From: Rhizobiaceae bacterium
Lineage (GTDB): Bacteria > Pseudomonadota > Alphaproteobacteria > Rhizobiales > Rhizobiaceae
DNA: 64,000 bases
Assembly: GCA_019635775.1 (NCBI GenBank)
Contig: JAHBYU010000001.1
Coordinates: 310,001 to 374,000 of the forward strand
Direction of reading: 5' to 3'
A model generated the notes under the pieces. The model was given only the letters and a program-made list of their open reading frames with translations. It had not been told where the DNA came from and searched no databases. The position numbers were made by a program, and so were the translations under genes. Below, piece by piece: positions 1-9,655 of the stretch (position 1 is its first letter; each line of letters starts with the position of its first letter).

Positions 1-341
1 GTGGCATTGAGAACCGAGGCGAGGCCGGCTCCCATCGCGGTCTGCCCCGCGAAGATCAGTGAGAAAGGAATCACGTTGTTGATCAGGCCGAGCAGAAGGA
101 AACTCCCCGCAAGTGGTACCGCCTGCCTGAAGGACTGCCCCCGCGCGAGCAGATAGACGTGGAGCGCTGCGGCCGCGATGCCAACCCGGAAAAACACCAG
201 CGTCAGCGGGTGCATCTCAGCAACGGCGATCCGCGCGAAGAAGAATGACCCGCCCCAGATCGCGCCAAGCAGCAGCAGCCTGCCCCAGTCGAGCGCGGAC
301 ATTTTTCGTTCTATGCTTTTCGGCGTCGACGCTTCGGCCAT
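1..341 (-). CDS. EamA/DMT-family transporter, N-terminal part (cut by window edge)
   Basis: The complementary strand is open from an ATG at 341 to the window edge, giving about 113 residues with no stop. After a short cytoplasmic start it reads DWGRLLLLGAIWGGSFF followed by ARIAV, a typical first transmembrane helix of the drug/metabolite transporter (EamA) family, then further hydrophobic segments (for example AGSFLLLGLINNVIPFSLIF). The family consists of ten-helix inner-membrane permeases that usually export small metabolites; no substrate can be inferred. It is divergent from the decarboxylase gene across about 180 bp in which I see no other gene. The C-terminal two thirds lie outside the window. 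Confidence 0.8.
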   Translation of the reverse strand, partial: MAEASTPKSIERKMSALDWGRLLLLGAIWGGSFFFARIAVAEMHPLTLVFFRVGIAAAALHVYLLARGQSFRQAVPLAGSFLLLGLINNVIPFSLIFAGQTAMGAGLASVLNA

Positions 342-524
342 GATTGTCTCCAGTCCGGCGAGCTATCGGCAGAAAGCCGCTGCGTCGCCACCCGGTTCAT
401 GCTTTCGTAGCGGGTTCGGCGGGATGACGGTTGATCCAGCCGCCCTCGCCTTGCCGGTCACGCGTTTCCTTCCATTGTCTTGTGCCTTGCATTAGATTTC
501 GTCCGATCGAGTCAGGAGTGGCAA

Positions 525-1745
525 TTGCAGCGATTCGAAAATGCCCGCGAGGCCGCCCGCACGCTCCGCCCGGACGAGCCGGTATACTGCTTTCGTCCGG
601 AAGTGCTGAAGGCCGACGCACGGCAATTCATGGAGTCGTTTCCGGGCAAGACCGCCTATGCCGTGAAAACCAATGGCGAGCAGATCGTGCTCAGGGCGCT
701 GGTGGAGGCCGGGGTAACGGCTTTCGACGTCGCTTCGCCGGGCGAATTCGCCGCCGTGCGCGCCGTCTCGCTGGATGCCGAGATGCTCTACATGCATCCG
801 GTCAAGGCGCAGTCGGACATAAGGCTTGCCCTGGAGAAATACGGCATCAGGGTCATCGCGGTTGATCATGAGGACGAGATCGTCAAGCTGACGCGTGTCG
901 TGCGCGCCCTCGATATCGACCCGGGATCGATCACCGTCTTCGTCCGTATACAGACCAAGGGCCACGCGGCCTACGAGCTCTCGAAGAAGTTCGGCGCAGG
1001 CCCGGCCAATGCCGTCGAGCTTGCCGAGAGGCTGCAGCGCACCGGATACAAGGTCGGTCTGTGCTTTCACGTCGGCAGCCAGATCGAGGACCCCGACACG
1101 TACGAGCGGGCGCTTGCCTCGGCGGACTGGGTTCGCAACCGGCTTTCCTTCGAGCTTGCCGGGCTTGATGTCGGGGGCGGCTTTCCGGCCGAATATGGCC
1201 ACGACCCGAACCGCAAGCAGGTCGAGATGCCGTCGCTCGGGCAGATCATGTCGCGGCTTTCCGGGGACCTGAAGGAATACGGCTTCGACCGGATGCCGCT
1301 TGTCGCAGAGCCGGGGCGGGTCGTCGTCGCGCGCTGCCTGTCGCTGATTGTCAGGGTGCTGCTAAGGAAGGGGCGGCGGCTCTACATCAACGACGGGATC
1401 TGGGCGTCGCTGTCGGACTCATGGACCGGCAAGATCACGCTGCCGGCGCGCTTCATTCCCGACCCCGCGATCCGGTCGCGCAACGGCAGCGAGAAGAACA
1501 TCGTGCCCTTCAAGGTCTGCGGGGCAACCTGCGATTCCGTCGACATCCTGTCGCGGCCATTCTGGCTGCCGGAAACGGTCGACACCGGCGACTGGATCGA
1601 GATCGGCCATATCGGTGCCTATTCGCTGTCTTTGAGGACACGTTTCAACGGCTTCTATCCCGATACCTTCGTCGAGGTCACGACGCCCTTCGACGAGGGG
1701 GATGCTCCGCAGGGCTTCGCCAGTCTCGAGACAATGGCTGACTAG
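525..1745 (+). CDS. Type III PLP-dependent decarboxylase (ornithine/diaminopimelate decarboxylase family)
   Basis: A cytosolic pyridoxal-phosphate enzyme of the alanine-racemase-fold decarboxylase family. Visible landmarks are the PLP-lysine motif AVKTN (Lys about residue 48), HVGSQ, the phosphate-binding GGGFP, EPGR, and a late CGATCDSVD that matches the CGPTCDS catalytic-cysteine motif of ornithine decarboxylases. Likely reaction: removal of CO2 from a basic amino acid to give a polyamine precursor; ornithine versus lysine cannot be decided here. The frame is open back to a TTG at 480, but I chose the TTG at 525 because AGGAG lies six bases upstream. It converges on the muramidase gene with only 27 bp between stops. 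Confidence 0.88.
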   Translation: MQRFENAREAARTLRPDEPVYCFRPEVLKADARQFMESFPGKTAYAVKTNGEQIVLRALVEAGVTAFDVASPGEFAAVRAVSLDAEMLYMHPVKAQSDIRLALEKYGIRVIAVDHEDEIVKLTRVVRALDIDPGSITVFVRIQTKGHAAYELSKKFGAGPANAVELAERLQRTGYKVGLCFHVGSQIEDPDTYERALASADWVRNRLSFELAGLDVGGGFPAEYGHDPNRKQVEMPSLGQIMSRLSGDLKEYGFDRMPLVAEPGRVVVARCLSLIVRVLLRKGRRLYINDGIWASLSDSWTGKITLPARFIPDPAIRSRNGSEKNIVPFKVCGATCDSVDILSRPFWLPETVDTGDWIEIGHIGAYSLSLRTRFNGFYPDTFVEVTTPFDEGDAPQGFASLETMAD

Positions 1746-1772
1746 CCTAACGATCGGGCAATCGGCCGACTG

Positions 1773-2645
1773 CTATGTCGAATGCGCTTTCAGCCAGCGT
1801 TTCCAGGCTGCCTGGTCGCCGTTGAAGACGTTGATGTCTGCATTGCCTCTTATGCCGGGGATGACACCCGTCCCGGTATACTGCCAGAAGGTGAAGGGGT
1901 GCTCGCCATATTTTTCGGTGGGGTGGCCGGCCACCGAGCGCAGCCAGTAAGGATAGCCCCGGAACTTCGAGAGTTCGTTGTCGTCGAAGAAATCGATCGA
2001 GGTGTAGATGATCGGCTTCTTGCCGTAGTGCCGCTCGACGATATCCAGGAAGATTTTCATCTCGCTGCGCACGGTCGCGGCATCCGGCCTCAGCTTGCAG
2101 CTTGGCGATTTGTGGTTCCATTCCATGTCGAGCACAGGGGGCAGCGCGCCCTTTTCCTTCGGCACGTTACGGATGAACCATCGCGCCTGCTCGGCTGCCG
2201 GGCGACAGAAATAATAGAAGTGATAGGCAGCGCGCGGAATGCCTGCGGCTTTCGTCATGCGCCAGTGTTCGTCAAAATAATCGTCGACCCGGTCGCCGCC
2301 CTCGGTGGCCTTGATGAAGGCGAAGGAGATGCCGCTCGCCCGCGCTTTCGGCCAGTCGACCGACGTCTGGTATTTCGAGACGTCCGTGCCGTGGACGGCG
2401 TAGTGCCAGGGTGCGCCGCCCTCCCACTCATGGGGGTCGGTGTCGCCAAAGCGGGGATGGCTGACCGAGGCTTGCGTTGCGACGGAGCCGCCGCTCGTCG
2501 GCGCGACGGACGGATCCAGCGAATCCATGGCCGAGCAGCCGGCAAGCGCCAGCAGAAGAAAAGCCGCACCTAGGCGCCGTGCACGCGAACGCAAGGCCCG
2601 CCTGCCGGCCGAAACCAATGCGCTGTCGAACCGCTTCTCCGGCAT
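1773..2645 (-). CDS. GH25-family muramidase (lysozyme-like), predicted lipoprotein
   Basis: Glycoside hydrolase family 25 enzymes cleave the MurNAc-GlcNAc bond of peptidoglycan. The domain starts with GTDVSKYQTSVDWPKA, continues with SFAFIKATEGG and AAYHFYYFC, and contains the acidic LDMEWN motif, all typical of GH25 active-site strands. The N-terminus has a basic stretch, a hydrophobic run and a lipobox (LALAGC, Cys about residue 37), so export and lipid anchoring are predicted. An upstream in-frame start is possible, but the ATG at 2645 sits next to GGGGGAAG and gives a sensible signal peptide. It lies about 160 bp downstream of btaB on the same strand. About 290 residues is ordinary for the family with a signal peptide. 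Confidence 0.88.
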   Translation of the reverse strand: MPEKRFDSALVSAGRRALRSRARRLGAAFLLLALAGCSAMDSLDPSVAPTSGGSVATQASVSHPRFGDTDPHEWEGGAPWHYAVHGTDVSKYQTSVDWPKARASGISFAFIKATEGGDRVDDYFDEHWRMTKAAGIPRAAYHFYYFCRPAAEQARWFIRNVPKEKGALPPVLDMEWNHKSPSCKLRPDAATVRSEMKIFLDIVERHYGKKPIIYTSIDFFDDNELSKFRGYPYWLRSVAGHPTEKYGEHPFTFWQYTGTGVIPGIRGNADINVFNGDQAAWKRWLKAHST

Positions 2646-2808
2646 CTTCCCCCGACCGTTTTGCGGGCTGCGTGCGCAACCCGCGTTCAGCTCCAGTCGT
2701 CGCTCATCATGGTTGATTTTCCGTTGACGGCGGTCCGGAGGCACGAAACTGCAAGGTCAATATCGGCAAATCAATGGCGGAAGAATGGCGGCCGTGATCC
2801 GCGTGGGG

Positions 2809-3465
2809 TCACGGTTTCGTCAGGACCGAATGGACCGCGTAACCGCGATAAAGCGAATCATATCTGAGGCTTTTGCCTACGCGTCGAGATTCCGATTCAA
2901 GGACTTCGCGCAGCGAATCGCGTGGCGCCACGTGGAATTTGACAAGCCAAGCGCGCAACGCGCTCTTGAACCAGGGTGGCAAACGCTCTTGCCTGCCAAA
3001 GTCCACGACATGCAGTGAGCCACCTTGCTTCAGGGCGCAGAGCGCCGCATCGATTGTGCGTCGCCATTCCGGGATCATGGAAAGCGAGTAGGAGATGAAT
3101 ATGCGATCGAACCCGTCGCATCCGAAGAGCGCAGCCGGGTCGAAGTGCGCAGCGTCGCCGCGTGCAAGGCTGACGCGCGAAGAAAGGCCATGCCTGCCAA
3201 TCGACACGCGCGCCGTCTCCAGCATCTCGTCGGAGATGTCCAGTCCGCAGAATTCGGCGTCTGAATAGGTCCGCGCCGCCTTGATGAGATTGCGTCCCGT
3301 CCCGCAGCCAAGCTCCAGCACCCTGCCGCCCGGCGGAACGGCGAGGCCGCGGATCATACGGTCGCGGCCGAGCAGGTAATACTTGCGGCTCAGATCGTAG
3401 AAGTGGCGCTGGTAGCGATAGACGCCGTCCATCAGTTCGGCGTGGGAAGGCTCGGCAACGCTCAT
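2809..3465 (-). CDS. btaB: BtaB-like SAM-dependent methyltransferase (betaine lipid DGTS synthesis)
   Basis: A 218-residue class I methyltransferase with SAM motif I LELGCGTGRN at about residues 50-59, followed by an acidic GLDIS strand. In the BtaA/BtaB pathway this enzyme adds three methyl groups to diacylglyceryl-homoserine to form the phosphorus-free betaine lipid DGTS at the inner membrane. Its start overlaps the stop of the upstream btaA by four bases (ATGA), so the two are translationally coupled. Assignment relies on this pairing as much as on the fold, because methyltransferases of this type are otherwise hard to tell apart. Confidence 0.9.
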   Translation of the reverse strand: MSVAEPSHAELMDGVYRYQRHFYDLSRKYYLLGRDRMIRGLAVPPGGRVLELGCGTGRNLIKAARTYSDAEFCGLDISDEMLETARVSIGRHGLSSRVSLARGDAAHFDPAALFGCDGFDRIFISYSLSMIPEWRRTIDAALCALKQGGSLHVVDFGRQERLPPWFKSALRAWLVKFHVAPRDSLREVLESESRRVGKSLRYDSLYRGYAVHSVLTKP

Positions 3466-4709
3466 CGGTCGATCTTCTCATAGAGGTGGAAGCCGCCGTA
3501 GATTGCGGAGCGGTCACGCGCGTGGCCGTTTCGTGAGGCTTCCTCGTTGTAGCGCCATTGTGCCAGCAGCGTCGGGGAGATGCGGCCGGGCAGGACGCTT
3601 TCTTCCGCGGCGGTGCGGAAGATGACGCGCGCGCCGGATGCGGCTGTTCGCGTGATCTCCGTCCACAGCGCATTGAGCTGGGCGTCGGTCATCCAGTCCT
3701 GCGCGTCCAGCAGCACGTAGCGGTCCACTGTTCCGGCTGCTTTCCTGGCCAGCAGTTCGGTGAAGTTGACATGATGGAGCTTCACCCGGTCCGCATTGGC
3801 CTTCACAGTCTCGTAGTTTGCCTTGTCGAGATAGGCCGGTAGTGCGCCTTCACCCGCTCCGGGGTAGCGCCGCGCGAAGGCCTGCCAGGCGAAATAGTTG
3901 TCCCTCAGCGGGAAGTCGCACGCCAGCTTTTTCAGCCGCGCCTTCAACACGCTCGCCATCGTCCCGTCGCCTGAGGTGATCAGCGAATCGTATTGCGCCG
4001 GAGGTATGCCCAGCCCGAAAAGCGAGGATTTTCGCGACAGGACCATGCGCATGAGGCGTTTGTCGAAAACCGGCGCGAGGGTTTCGTTGAAGAACCGGCG
4101 CTGAGCGTCCAGGTCGCGGGCCTTCAGTATGTCTGCCGGATCGACACCGTAGAGTTTTGACGCGCGATGGCCGGCGGCGATGAAAAGTCCGAGCAGGCCC
4201 GTATGGTAGAAATTCCGGTCGAACGTTTCGATGTGTCGCCGGCCGCGCCAGTTGCGTTTTTCCCAGTAGCGCCGCGTGCCGGCATCGAGATGCCGGGCCA
4301 GGAACTTGTCGTAGGCCACTGAGTTTGTCCTGACCTCTGCTTCGCCGAAGAAACGGAAGAGATCGGCCTGTGCCGGCAGGTGCTTGATCGCAACAAGTTT
4401 CAGTCGGTTCAGCGCAATGTGTGCCGCGTTGAGGTCGACCGCGTGGATCTGGGCCGGCGAGCGGGTCAGATAGGCAAGGATGTTGCAGCCGCCGGAGGCG
4501 ATGGTGACGATGCGGTGGCCCTCCCGCAGGTCCATCGCGTCCATGTCCACATCCGGGTCTTCCCATATCTGCGGATAGACCAGCCCGGTGAAAAGGAAGG
4601 CGAACAGCCGCTCCGACAGGCCGGCACGCGACAGGGCGGGGTTCTGGTACACGGCCTTGCCGAGCTGGCTGTTTCCGCGAAATCGCAGCTCGGTTGAAAC
4701 ATCGGTCAT
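3462..4709 (-). CDS. btaA: BtaA, S-adenosylmethionine:diacylglycerol 3-amino-3-carboxypropyltransferase (DUF3419)
   Basis: This protein matches the DUF3419/BtaA family in length (415 residues) and landmarks: GLVYPQIWEDPDVDMDAM near the start, the SAM-binding ASGGCNILAYL, AVDLNAAH, and the FHLYEKI ending. BtaA transfers the aminocarboxypropyl group of SAM to diacylglycerol, the first step of DGTS betaine lipid synthesis, which in rhizobia and Rhodobacter replaces phospholipid under phosphate limitation. A TTG at 4739 is also in frame; I prefer the ATG at 4709, which has GGCGG just upstream. First gene of the btaAB pair. I did not find a convincing Pho box upstream. Confidence 0.93.
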   Translation of the reverse strand: MTDVSTELRFRGNSQLGKAVYQNPALSRAGLSERLFAFLFTGLVYPQIWEDPDVDMDAMDLREGHRIVTIASGGCNILAYLTRSPAQIHAVDLNAAHIALNRLKLVAIKHLPAQADLFRFFGEAEVRTNSVAYDKFLARHLDAGTRRYWEKRNWRGRRHIETFDRNFYHTGLLGLFIAAGHRASKLYGVDPADILKARDLDAQRRFFNETLAPVFDKRLMRMVLSRKSSLFGLGIPPAQYDSLITSGDGTMASVLKARLKKLACDFPLRDNYFAWQAFARRYPGAGEGALPAYLDKANYETVKANADRVKLHHVNFTELLARKAAGTVDRYVLLDAQDWMTDAQLNALWTEITRTAASGARVIFRTAAEESVLPGRISPTLLAQWRYNEEASRNGHARDRSAIYGGFHLYEKIDR

Positions 4710-4871
4710 GTCCGCCGAATCCCGTTGTAAATTTTTCAAGCGGGTATCGCGGGCCGATGACAGGTGAATGACAGGCGCAGGAGTTACTGACTGTCAGCAG
4801 GAAAAACGCTTGGCCTTGTCCTGCCGGTGCAGCTTCGTCATTTTCCTTTGCCTGCAACTGGAGGTGATGGA

Positions 4872-5261
4872 ATGGCTCGACATGACTTCGACCCGGCAAC
4901 GGTCACGCCGGACGGTCGACAGCCAGCCAAGGCAACACTTTTCGATGGCATGTCGGCGGCGCCGGCGCGGGGTTCGGTGAACGGCGAGATCCTCGGGACA
5001 AGCGTCACTGTGCTCGCCTACGGCAATGATGAGCCGGGCACGGGGCCCAGACTTCACGTCCATCCCTACGACGAAATCTTCGTGGTCCGGGAGGGTCGCG
5101 CGCGCTTTTTCGTCGGCGATCAGGTGATCGATGCGGCAGCCGGCGAAACCGTGCTGGGTCCGGCCGGTCTGCCGCACAAATTCGTCAATCTGGGCCCGGG
5201 CCGGTTGCAGACGATCGACATCCATCTGTCGCCTCGCTGGATCCAGACTGATCTGGAATAG
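4872..5261 (+). CDS. Small single-domain cupin protein
   Basis: A 129-residue protein made of one conserved beta-barrel cupin domain. The first cupin motif is seen as RLHVHPYDEIFVVREG (two His and one Glu for a metal) and the second as AGLPHKFVNLG. A good ribosome site, GGAGGT, lies eight bases before the ATG, which excludes the longer upstream reading. Cupins include dioxygenases, isomerases and sugar- or metabolite-binding proteins, so the substrate is unknown. It is divergent from btaA and its stop lies 11 bases from the stop of the converging 5-oxoprolinase gene. Confidence 0.85.
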   Translation: MARHDFDPATVTPDGRQPAKATLFDGMSAAPARGSVNGEILGTSVTVLAYGNDEPGTGPRLHVHPYDEIFVVREGRARFFVGDQVIDAAAGETVLGPAGLPHKFVNLGPGRLQTIDIHLSPRWIQTDLE

Positions 5262-5272
5262 GCGCGCCAGCT

Positions 5273-8200
5273 CTATTTGCGCCCAAAGCCGCCGGCCGTC
5301 GGTGTCGTCACGATGACAGCTTCGCCGGCCTCCAGAACGGTCTGGTCGCAGGCCTTGAGCGTTTCGACGCGACCGTCGGAGCGACGCACCTCCGTCCTGC
5401 CGACCATCCCGTTTTCGCCGCCTTCGATGCCTTCCGGCGGACGGTTGCGATGCGATGACAAGATCGCGCATTCCATTTTCTCAAGGAACCGGATTGTGCG
5501 CTTCGTGCCGTCGCCGGCGTGCCACTTGCCCTTGCCGCCAGAGCCTTCGCGGATGTGGAAGTCCTCCAGCAGGACGGGGAAACGCAGTTCGAGAACTTCC
5601 GGATCGGTGAGGCGCGAGTTCGTCATGTGCGTGTGCACCCCCGAGGTGCCGTTGAAGCCCCTTCCGTCGTTCATCCGGCCGGCGGGGGAGCCTGAGCATA
5701 TCGTCTCGTAGTACTGATACTTCGCATTGCCGTAGGTCAGGTTGTTCATCGTGCCCTGTGCGTTCGCCAGCGCTCCCATGGCGCCGAACATGGCGTTGGT
5801 CACATGCTGCGAGGTCTCGACGTTGCCGGCCACCACGGCTGCAGGATAGGTAGGCCTCAGCATGCAGCCCTCCGGGATGATGATGTTGATGGGCCGCAGG
5901 CACCCCGCATTCATCGGAATGTTGTTCTCGACCATCACACGGAAGGCGTAGAGCACTGCCGCGCGCGCCACCGGTTCGGGCGCGTTGAAGTTGTTGTTCA
6001 TCACCGGCGACGTGCCCGTGAAGTCCACGGTCGCCTCGCGCTTTTCCCGGTCGACGGTAATTTTTACCCGGATCGCCTGGCCGGTGTCTGTCGCATATTC
6101 GTATTCGGACGTGTCGGGCAGGCGCTCCAGCACGCGGCGCACGCTTTCGGCGGCGTTGTCCTGCACGTGGCCCATATAGGCCTCGACCACCTCCAGCCCG
6201 AAATGCGCGACCATCTTGCGCAACTCCGCCACGCCCTTCTCGTTGGCGGCGATCTGCGCCTTCAAGTCGGCTATGTTCTGTGCCGGGTTGCGGCATGGAT
6301 AGGGATGGTCGGTCAGGATGGCGTGCAGTTCCTTCTCCATGAAGGTGCCGCGCTTCACGATGCGGAAATTGTCGATCAGCACGCCTTCCTCGTCCACTGT
6401 CGTCGCAAGCGGCGTCATGGAACCCGGCGCGCTGCCGCCAACATCGGCATGGTGGCCACGCGACGCGGCGTAGAACAGGATTTCCTCGCCGGCGTCGTCG
6501 AAGACTGGCGTGACCACCGTGATATCGGGCAGGTGCGTGCCGCCATTGTAGGGCGCGTTCAGCGCGAACACGTCCCCGGGATGGATATCGCCCTCGTTCA
6601 GCCGGATAATCGTCTCCACGGAGCGATCCATCGAGCCGAGATGCACCGGCATGTGCGGTGCGTTTGCGACAAGCGCGCCGTTTCGGTCGAAGACCGCGCA
6701 GGAAAAGTCCAGCCTTTCCTTGATGTTGACCGAAGACGCGGTGTTCTGCAGCGTCACCCCCATCTGCTCGGCAATCGACATGAAAAGGTTGTTGAACACC
6801 TCCAGCATCACCGGATCGGCTTCGGTGCCGAGTGCGGCATGCCGCTTCTTCCGTTCGATGCGCGACAGCAGGACGTGATCCTTTGCGGTGATCTGCGCAC
6901 CCCAGCCGGGTTCGACCACGATGGTCTGATGGCTTTCTATGATGAGGGCCGGGCCGGCGACCTTGTGGCCGGGCTTCAGCGTCTCGCGCCCGAACACTGA
7001 CGCGTCGTGCCATTCGCCGACGCAGAACATCTTTCGCGTCTCCAAAACCCGCGGCGCCGATGCATCGAGCGGGCGATCCGTTTCGTCCCTGCCGGATACG
7101 CGGCCGTCCGACCCCTGGATCTCGACCGTCTCGATCACCAGCTTCCGGTCGGGATAGGTGAAGCCAAACTGCGCCTTGTGCGCCGTCTCGAAGGCCTTGC
7201 GCGCCTCCGCTACCGAAAGCCCCGCGTAGCTGACCGGCAGCGCGGTATCAGTGCCGTCATAGCGCACATGAAGGATTGGCCGCCATGACACGAAATCTTC
7301 CGGCACGCCCTGTGCCGCCAGTTCGGCGAAGACGGGCGCGCGCAACGCCTCGATCGCTTCTGCGATCTCACCTTCTGTCTCGTCGGCGAGCGGCCTGATG
7401 AAGCCCTGCTGGCGCGAGGCGAATACGCCCGACATGCCGATGCCGTAGGCCGACAGCAATCCGGAAAAGGGGTGTATCAGCACAGACTGCATGCCAAGCG
7501 CGTCGGCCACGAGGCAGGCATGCTGGCCGCCGGCGCCGCCGAAGCAGTTCAGCAGGTAGCCCGTCACATCATAGCCGCGCTGCACGGAGATTTTCTTGAT
7601 GGCATTCGCCATGTTCTCGACCGCGATGGTGACGAAGCCTTCGGCGACCGCTTCGGGCGAGCGGTGGTCGCCGATCTCTGCCGCAAGGGCAGCGAACCTG
7701 CTGCGCACGGTGTCGGCGTCGAGCGGCTGGTTTTGGTCAGGGCCGAAGATGGCGGGGAAAAAGTCGGGCTGCAGCTTGCCAAGCATCACGTTCGCGTCGG
7801 TGACAGCCAGCGGTCCGCCGCGACGGTAGCAGGCTGGACCGGGATTGGCGCCTGCCGAATCCGGACCGACGCGGAAGCGTCCCGCGTCGAAATGCAGGAT
7901 GGAGCCACCGCCGGCGGCAACCGTGTGGATGCGCATCATCGGCGCGCGCACACGCACCCCCGCCACCTCAGTGTCGAAAGCGCGCTCGTATTCGCCGTCG
8001 TAGTGCGCCACGTCCGTGGACGTGCCACCCATGTCGAAGCCGATCACCTGGTCGAAGCCGGCAAGCCTTGCGGTCTCCACCATTCCGACGACGCCGCCGG
8101 CCGGGCCGGACAGCAGCGCGTCCTTGCCCTGGAACATGTCGGCGGCGGTCAGTCCGCCCGAAGACATCATGAACATCAGGCGGGGCGTGTCGACCGAGTT

Positions 8201-8902
8201 CGAAACGCCGAGTTCCCCTGCCACCTGGCTCACATAGCGCCGCAGGATCGGCGACAGGTAGGCGTCCACCACGGTCGTGTCGCCGCGCCCGACCAGCTTC
8301 ACCAGCGGCGAGACCTCATGGCTGACGGAAATCTGGGAGAAGCCGGCCTTGGCGCAGACCTTCGCGATGGCCTGCTCGTGCTGTGGAAACTTCCAGGCAT
8401 GCATGAAGACGATTGCGACAGCATCGATGCCGTCCTTGCGCGCCTGGTCGATTGCCGGCTTAACGGCCTCGATGTCGAGCAGTCGTTCCACCGTGCCGTC
8501 GGCACGGACGCGCTCCTCGACCTCCACGACGCGCTCATAGAGCTGTTCGGGGAGAACGATCTCCTTGGCGAAGATGTCGGGCCTCGCCTGATAGGCGATG
8601 CGCAGGGCGTCTCGAAAACCTTTGGTGATGAGCAGGAGCACCCGGTCGCCCTTGCGCTCCAGAAGCGCATTGGTGGCGACGGTCGTTCCCATCTTGATCT
8701 CGCCGACCGTTCCCGCCGGGATGGTGTCTCCGGCCTCAAGCCCCAGCAGGTCGCGGATGCCCTGTATCGCGGCGTCACGATAGGCCTCGGGATTTTCCGA
8801 AAGCAGCTTTCGGGCATGAAGGTCGCCATTCGGGTCACGCCCGACGATATCGGTGAACGTGCCGCCGCGATCGATCCAGAAATCCCAGTTTCCCGTCGGC
8901 AT
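5273..8902 (-). CDS. 5-oxoprolinase / hydantoinase family protein, fused HyuA-HyuB
   Basis: A 1209-residue fusion. The N-terminal two thirds is the HyuA-type actin-fold ATPase module ([16 protein letters not shown] at the start, later [17 protein letters not shown] and GGAGGQHA). From about residue 690 a HyuB-type module follows ([30 protein letters not shown], ending [11 protein letters not shown]). This single-chain layout is that of ATP-dependent 5-oxoprolinase (eukaryotic OPLAH type), which opens 5-oxo-L-proline to glutamate; hydantoin or other cyclic imide substrates are alternatives. It is divergent from a MarR-like regulator with a promoter and palindrome between them. Confidence 0.92.
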   Translation of the reverse strand: MPTGNWDFWIDRGGTFTDIVGRDPNGDLHARKLLSENPEAYRDAAIQGIRDLLGLEAGDTIPAGTVGEIKMGTTVATNALLERKGDRVLLLITKGFRDALRIAYQARPDIFAKEIVLPEQLYERVVEVEERVRADGTVERLLDIEAVKPAIDQARKDGIDAVAIVFMHAWKFPQHEQAIAKVCAKAGFSQISVSHEVSPLVKLVGRGDTTVVDAYLSPILRRYVSQVAGELGVSNSVDTPRLMFMMSSGGLTAADMFQGKDALLSGPAGGVVGMVETARLAGFDQVIGFDMGGTSTDVAHYDGEYERAFDTEVAGVRVRAPMMRIHTVAAGGGSILHFDAGRFRVGPDSAGANPGPACYRRGGPLAVTDANVMLGKLQPDFFPAIFGPDQNQPLDADTVRSRFAALAAEIGDHRSPEAVAEGFVTIAVENMANAIKKISVQRGYDVTGYLLNCFGGAGGQHACLVADALGMQSVLIHPFSGLLSAYGIGMSGVFASRQQGFIRPLADETEGEIAEAIEALRAPVFAELAAQGVPEDFVSWRPILHVRYDGTDTALPVSYAGLSVAEARKAFETAHKAQFGFTYPDRKLVIETVEIQGSDGRVSGRDETDRPLDASAPRVLETRKMFCVGEWHDASVFGRETLKPGHKVAGPALIIESHQTIVVEPGWGAQITAKDHVLLSRIERKKRHAALGTEADPVMLEVFNNLFMSIAEQMGVTLQNTASSVNIKERLDFSCAVFDRNGALVANAPHMPVHLGSMDRSVETIIRLNEGDIHPGDVFALNAPYNGGTHLPDITVVTPVFDDAGEEILFYAASRGHHADVGGSAPGSMTPLATTVDEEGVLIDNFRIVKRGTFMEKELHAILTDHPYPCRNPAQNIADLKAQIAANEKGVAELRKMVAHFGLEVVEAYMGHVQDNAAESVRRVLERLPDTSEYEYATDTGQAIRVKITVDREKREATVDFTGTSPVMNNNFNAPEPVARAAVLYAFRVMVENNIPMNAGCLRPINIIIPEGCMLRPTYPAAVVAGNVETSQHVTNAMFGAMGALANAQGTMNNLTYGNAKYQYYETICSGSPAGRMNDGRGFNGTSGVHTHMTNSRLTDPEVLELRFPVLLEDFHIREGSGGKGKWHAGDGTKRTIRFLEKMECAILSSHRNRPPEGIEGGENGMVGRTEVRRSDGRVETLKACDQTVLEAGEAVIVTTPTAGGFGRK

Positions 8903-8945
8903 CAGCGTGCTCCGAAACCCGGTTTGACTTCATCGAGAAGTGTCG

Positions 8946-8992
8946 TACAAACCAGAACGAGGATAATTCGTCAACATTTTGCCGATAAAATG
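8946..8992 (-). promoter_or_regulatory. Candidate promoter and operator of the 5-oxoprolinase gene
   Basis: Read on the complementary strand, TTGACG (8974-8969), a 17-base spacer and TTTGTA (8951-8946) form a plausible sigma-70-type promoter about 45 bases before the oxoprolinase start. Directly upstream of the -35 box is a perfect inverted repeat, CATTTT-6-AAAATG (8975-8992), which also lies 12 bases before the regulator's own ATG. A shared operator bound by the divergent MarR-like protein would explain the arrangement. This is inferred from sequence only. Confidence 0.45.
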
Positions 8993-9004
8993 CGATTGTA
9001 GCTT

Positions 9005-9526
9005 ATGACCAAATCCGCTTCTCCGCTCGGTCCAGTCGTCTCGGCCGCTCATCTTGCCGATGGACAGGTGCCTGCGCTTTCCGAAATCGAATTTGCGCTG
9101 ACGGTCCTGCACAATGCCTTTCAGCGCTGGATGGTTCGCGGCATGAGCGCAGCCGGCGTGCCGGGCCTTTCGCCCATCGATGTGCTCGTGCTCCACGCCT
9201 CGAACCATCGCGACCGGGAAAAGACGCTCTCCGACATTTGCATGATGTACAACATCGAAGACACCCATGTCGTCGCCTATGCGATGAAGAAACTTGAGAG
9301 CATGAAGCTCATTTCCACCGGTCGGCGCGGCAAGGAGAAGACCGTGAAGGTCACCGGGGCAGGGGCCGATGCATGCCGGCGTTACCGCGAGGTGCGGGAA
9401 GGGCTTCTGGCTTCGGGGGTCAAGGGCTTGGCCATGGACGAAATGGAACTCAGTCGGGTTGCAGGCCTGCTGCACGCCCTTTCCGGCCAATATGATCAGG
9501 CGGCGCGCGCGGCGGTAAGCCTGTGA
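9005..9526 (+). CDS. MarR-like winged-helix transcriptional regulator
   Basis: A 173-residue protein with a predicted winged helix at about residues 35-125: an initial helix (IEFALTVLHNAFQRWMV), the LSPIDVLVLHASNH helix, a recognition-helix region ending in THVVAYAMKKLESMKL, and a basic wing (STGRRGKEKTVKVTGAG). This is the order seen in the MarR/winged-helix family, which are dimeric repressors often released by small aromatic or metabolite ligands. It is divergent from the 5-oxoprolinase gene and is therefore a likely regulator of it, possibly sensing the cyclic substrate. The palindrome at 8975-8992 is the natural candidate site. Confidence 0.82.
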   Translation: MTKSASPLGPVVSAAHLADGQVPALSEIEFALTVLHNAFQRWMVRGMSAAGVPGLSPIDVLVLHASNHRDREKTLSDICMMYNIEDTHVVAYAMKKLESMKLISTGRRGKEKTVKVTGAGADACRRYREVREGLLASGVKGLAMDEMELSRVAGLLHALSGQYDQAARAAVSL

Positions 9527-9655
9527 TGGTTCCCGCAAGGGGCTGACAAATTGTTGCCCTGCGCAACCCGATGTGACGAAACGCAATCACGTCGCCGGCA
9601 TTGTCCTTGCGAACGCCCGTTCTCGACTGGGGGCGTCCCATGAAGGAGATGTGTC

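Noticed and set aside
7472..9001. 509-codon open frame antisense to the 5-oxoprolinase gene
   Set aside because: The sense strand has clear HyuA motifs; the antisense product has His/Arg-rich composition without a recognisable domain and would run through the divergent promoter.
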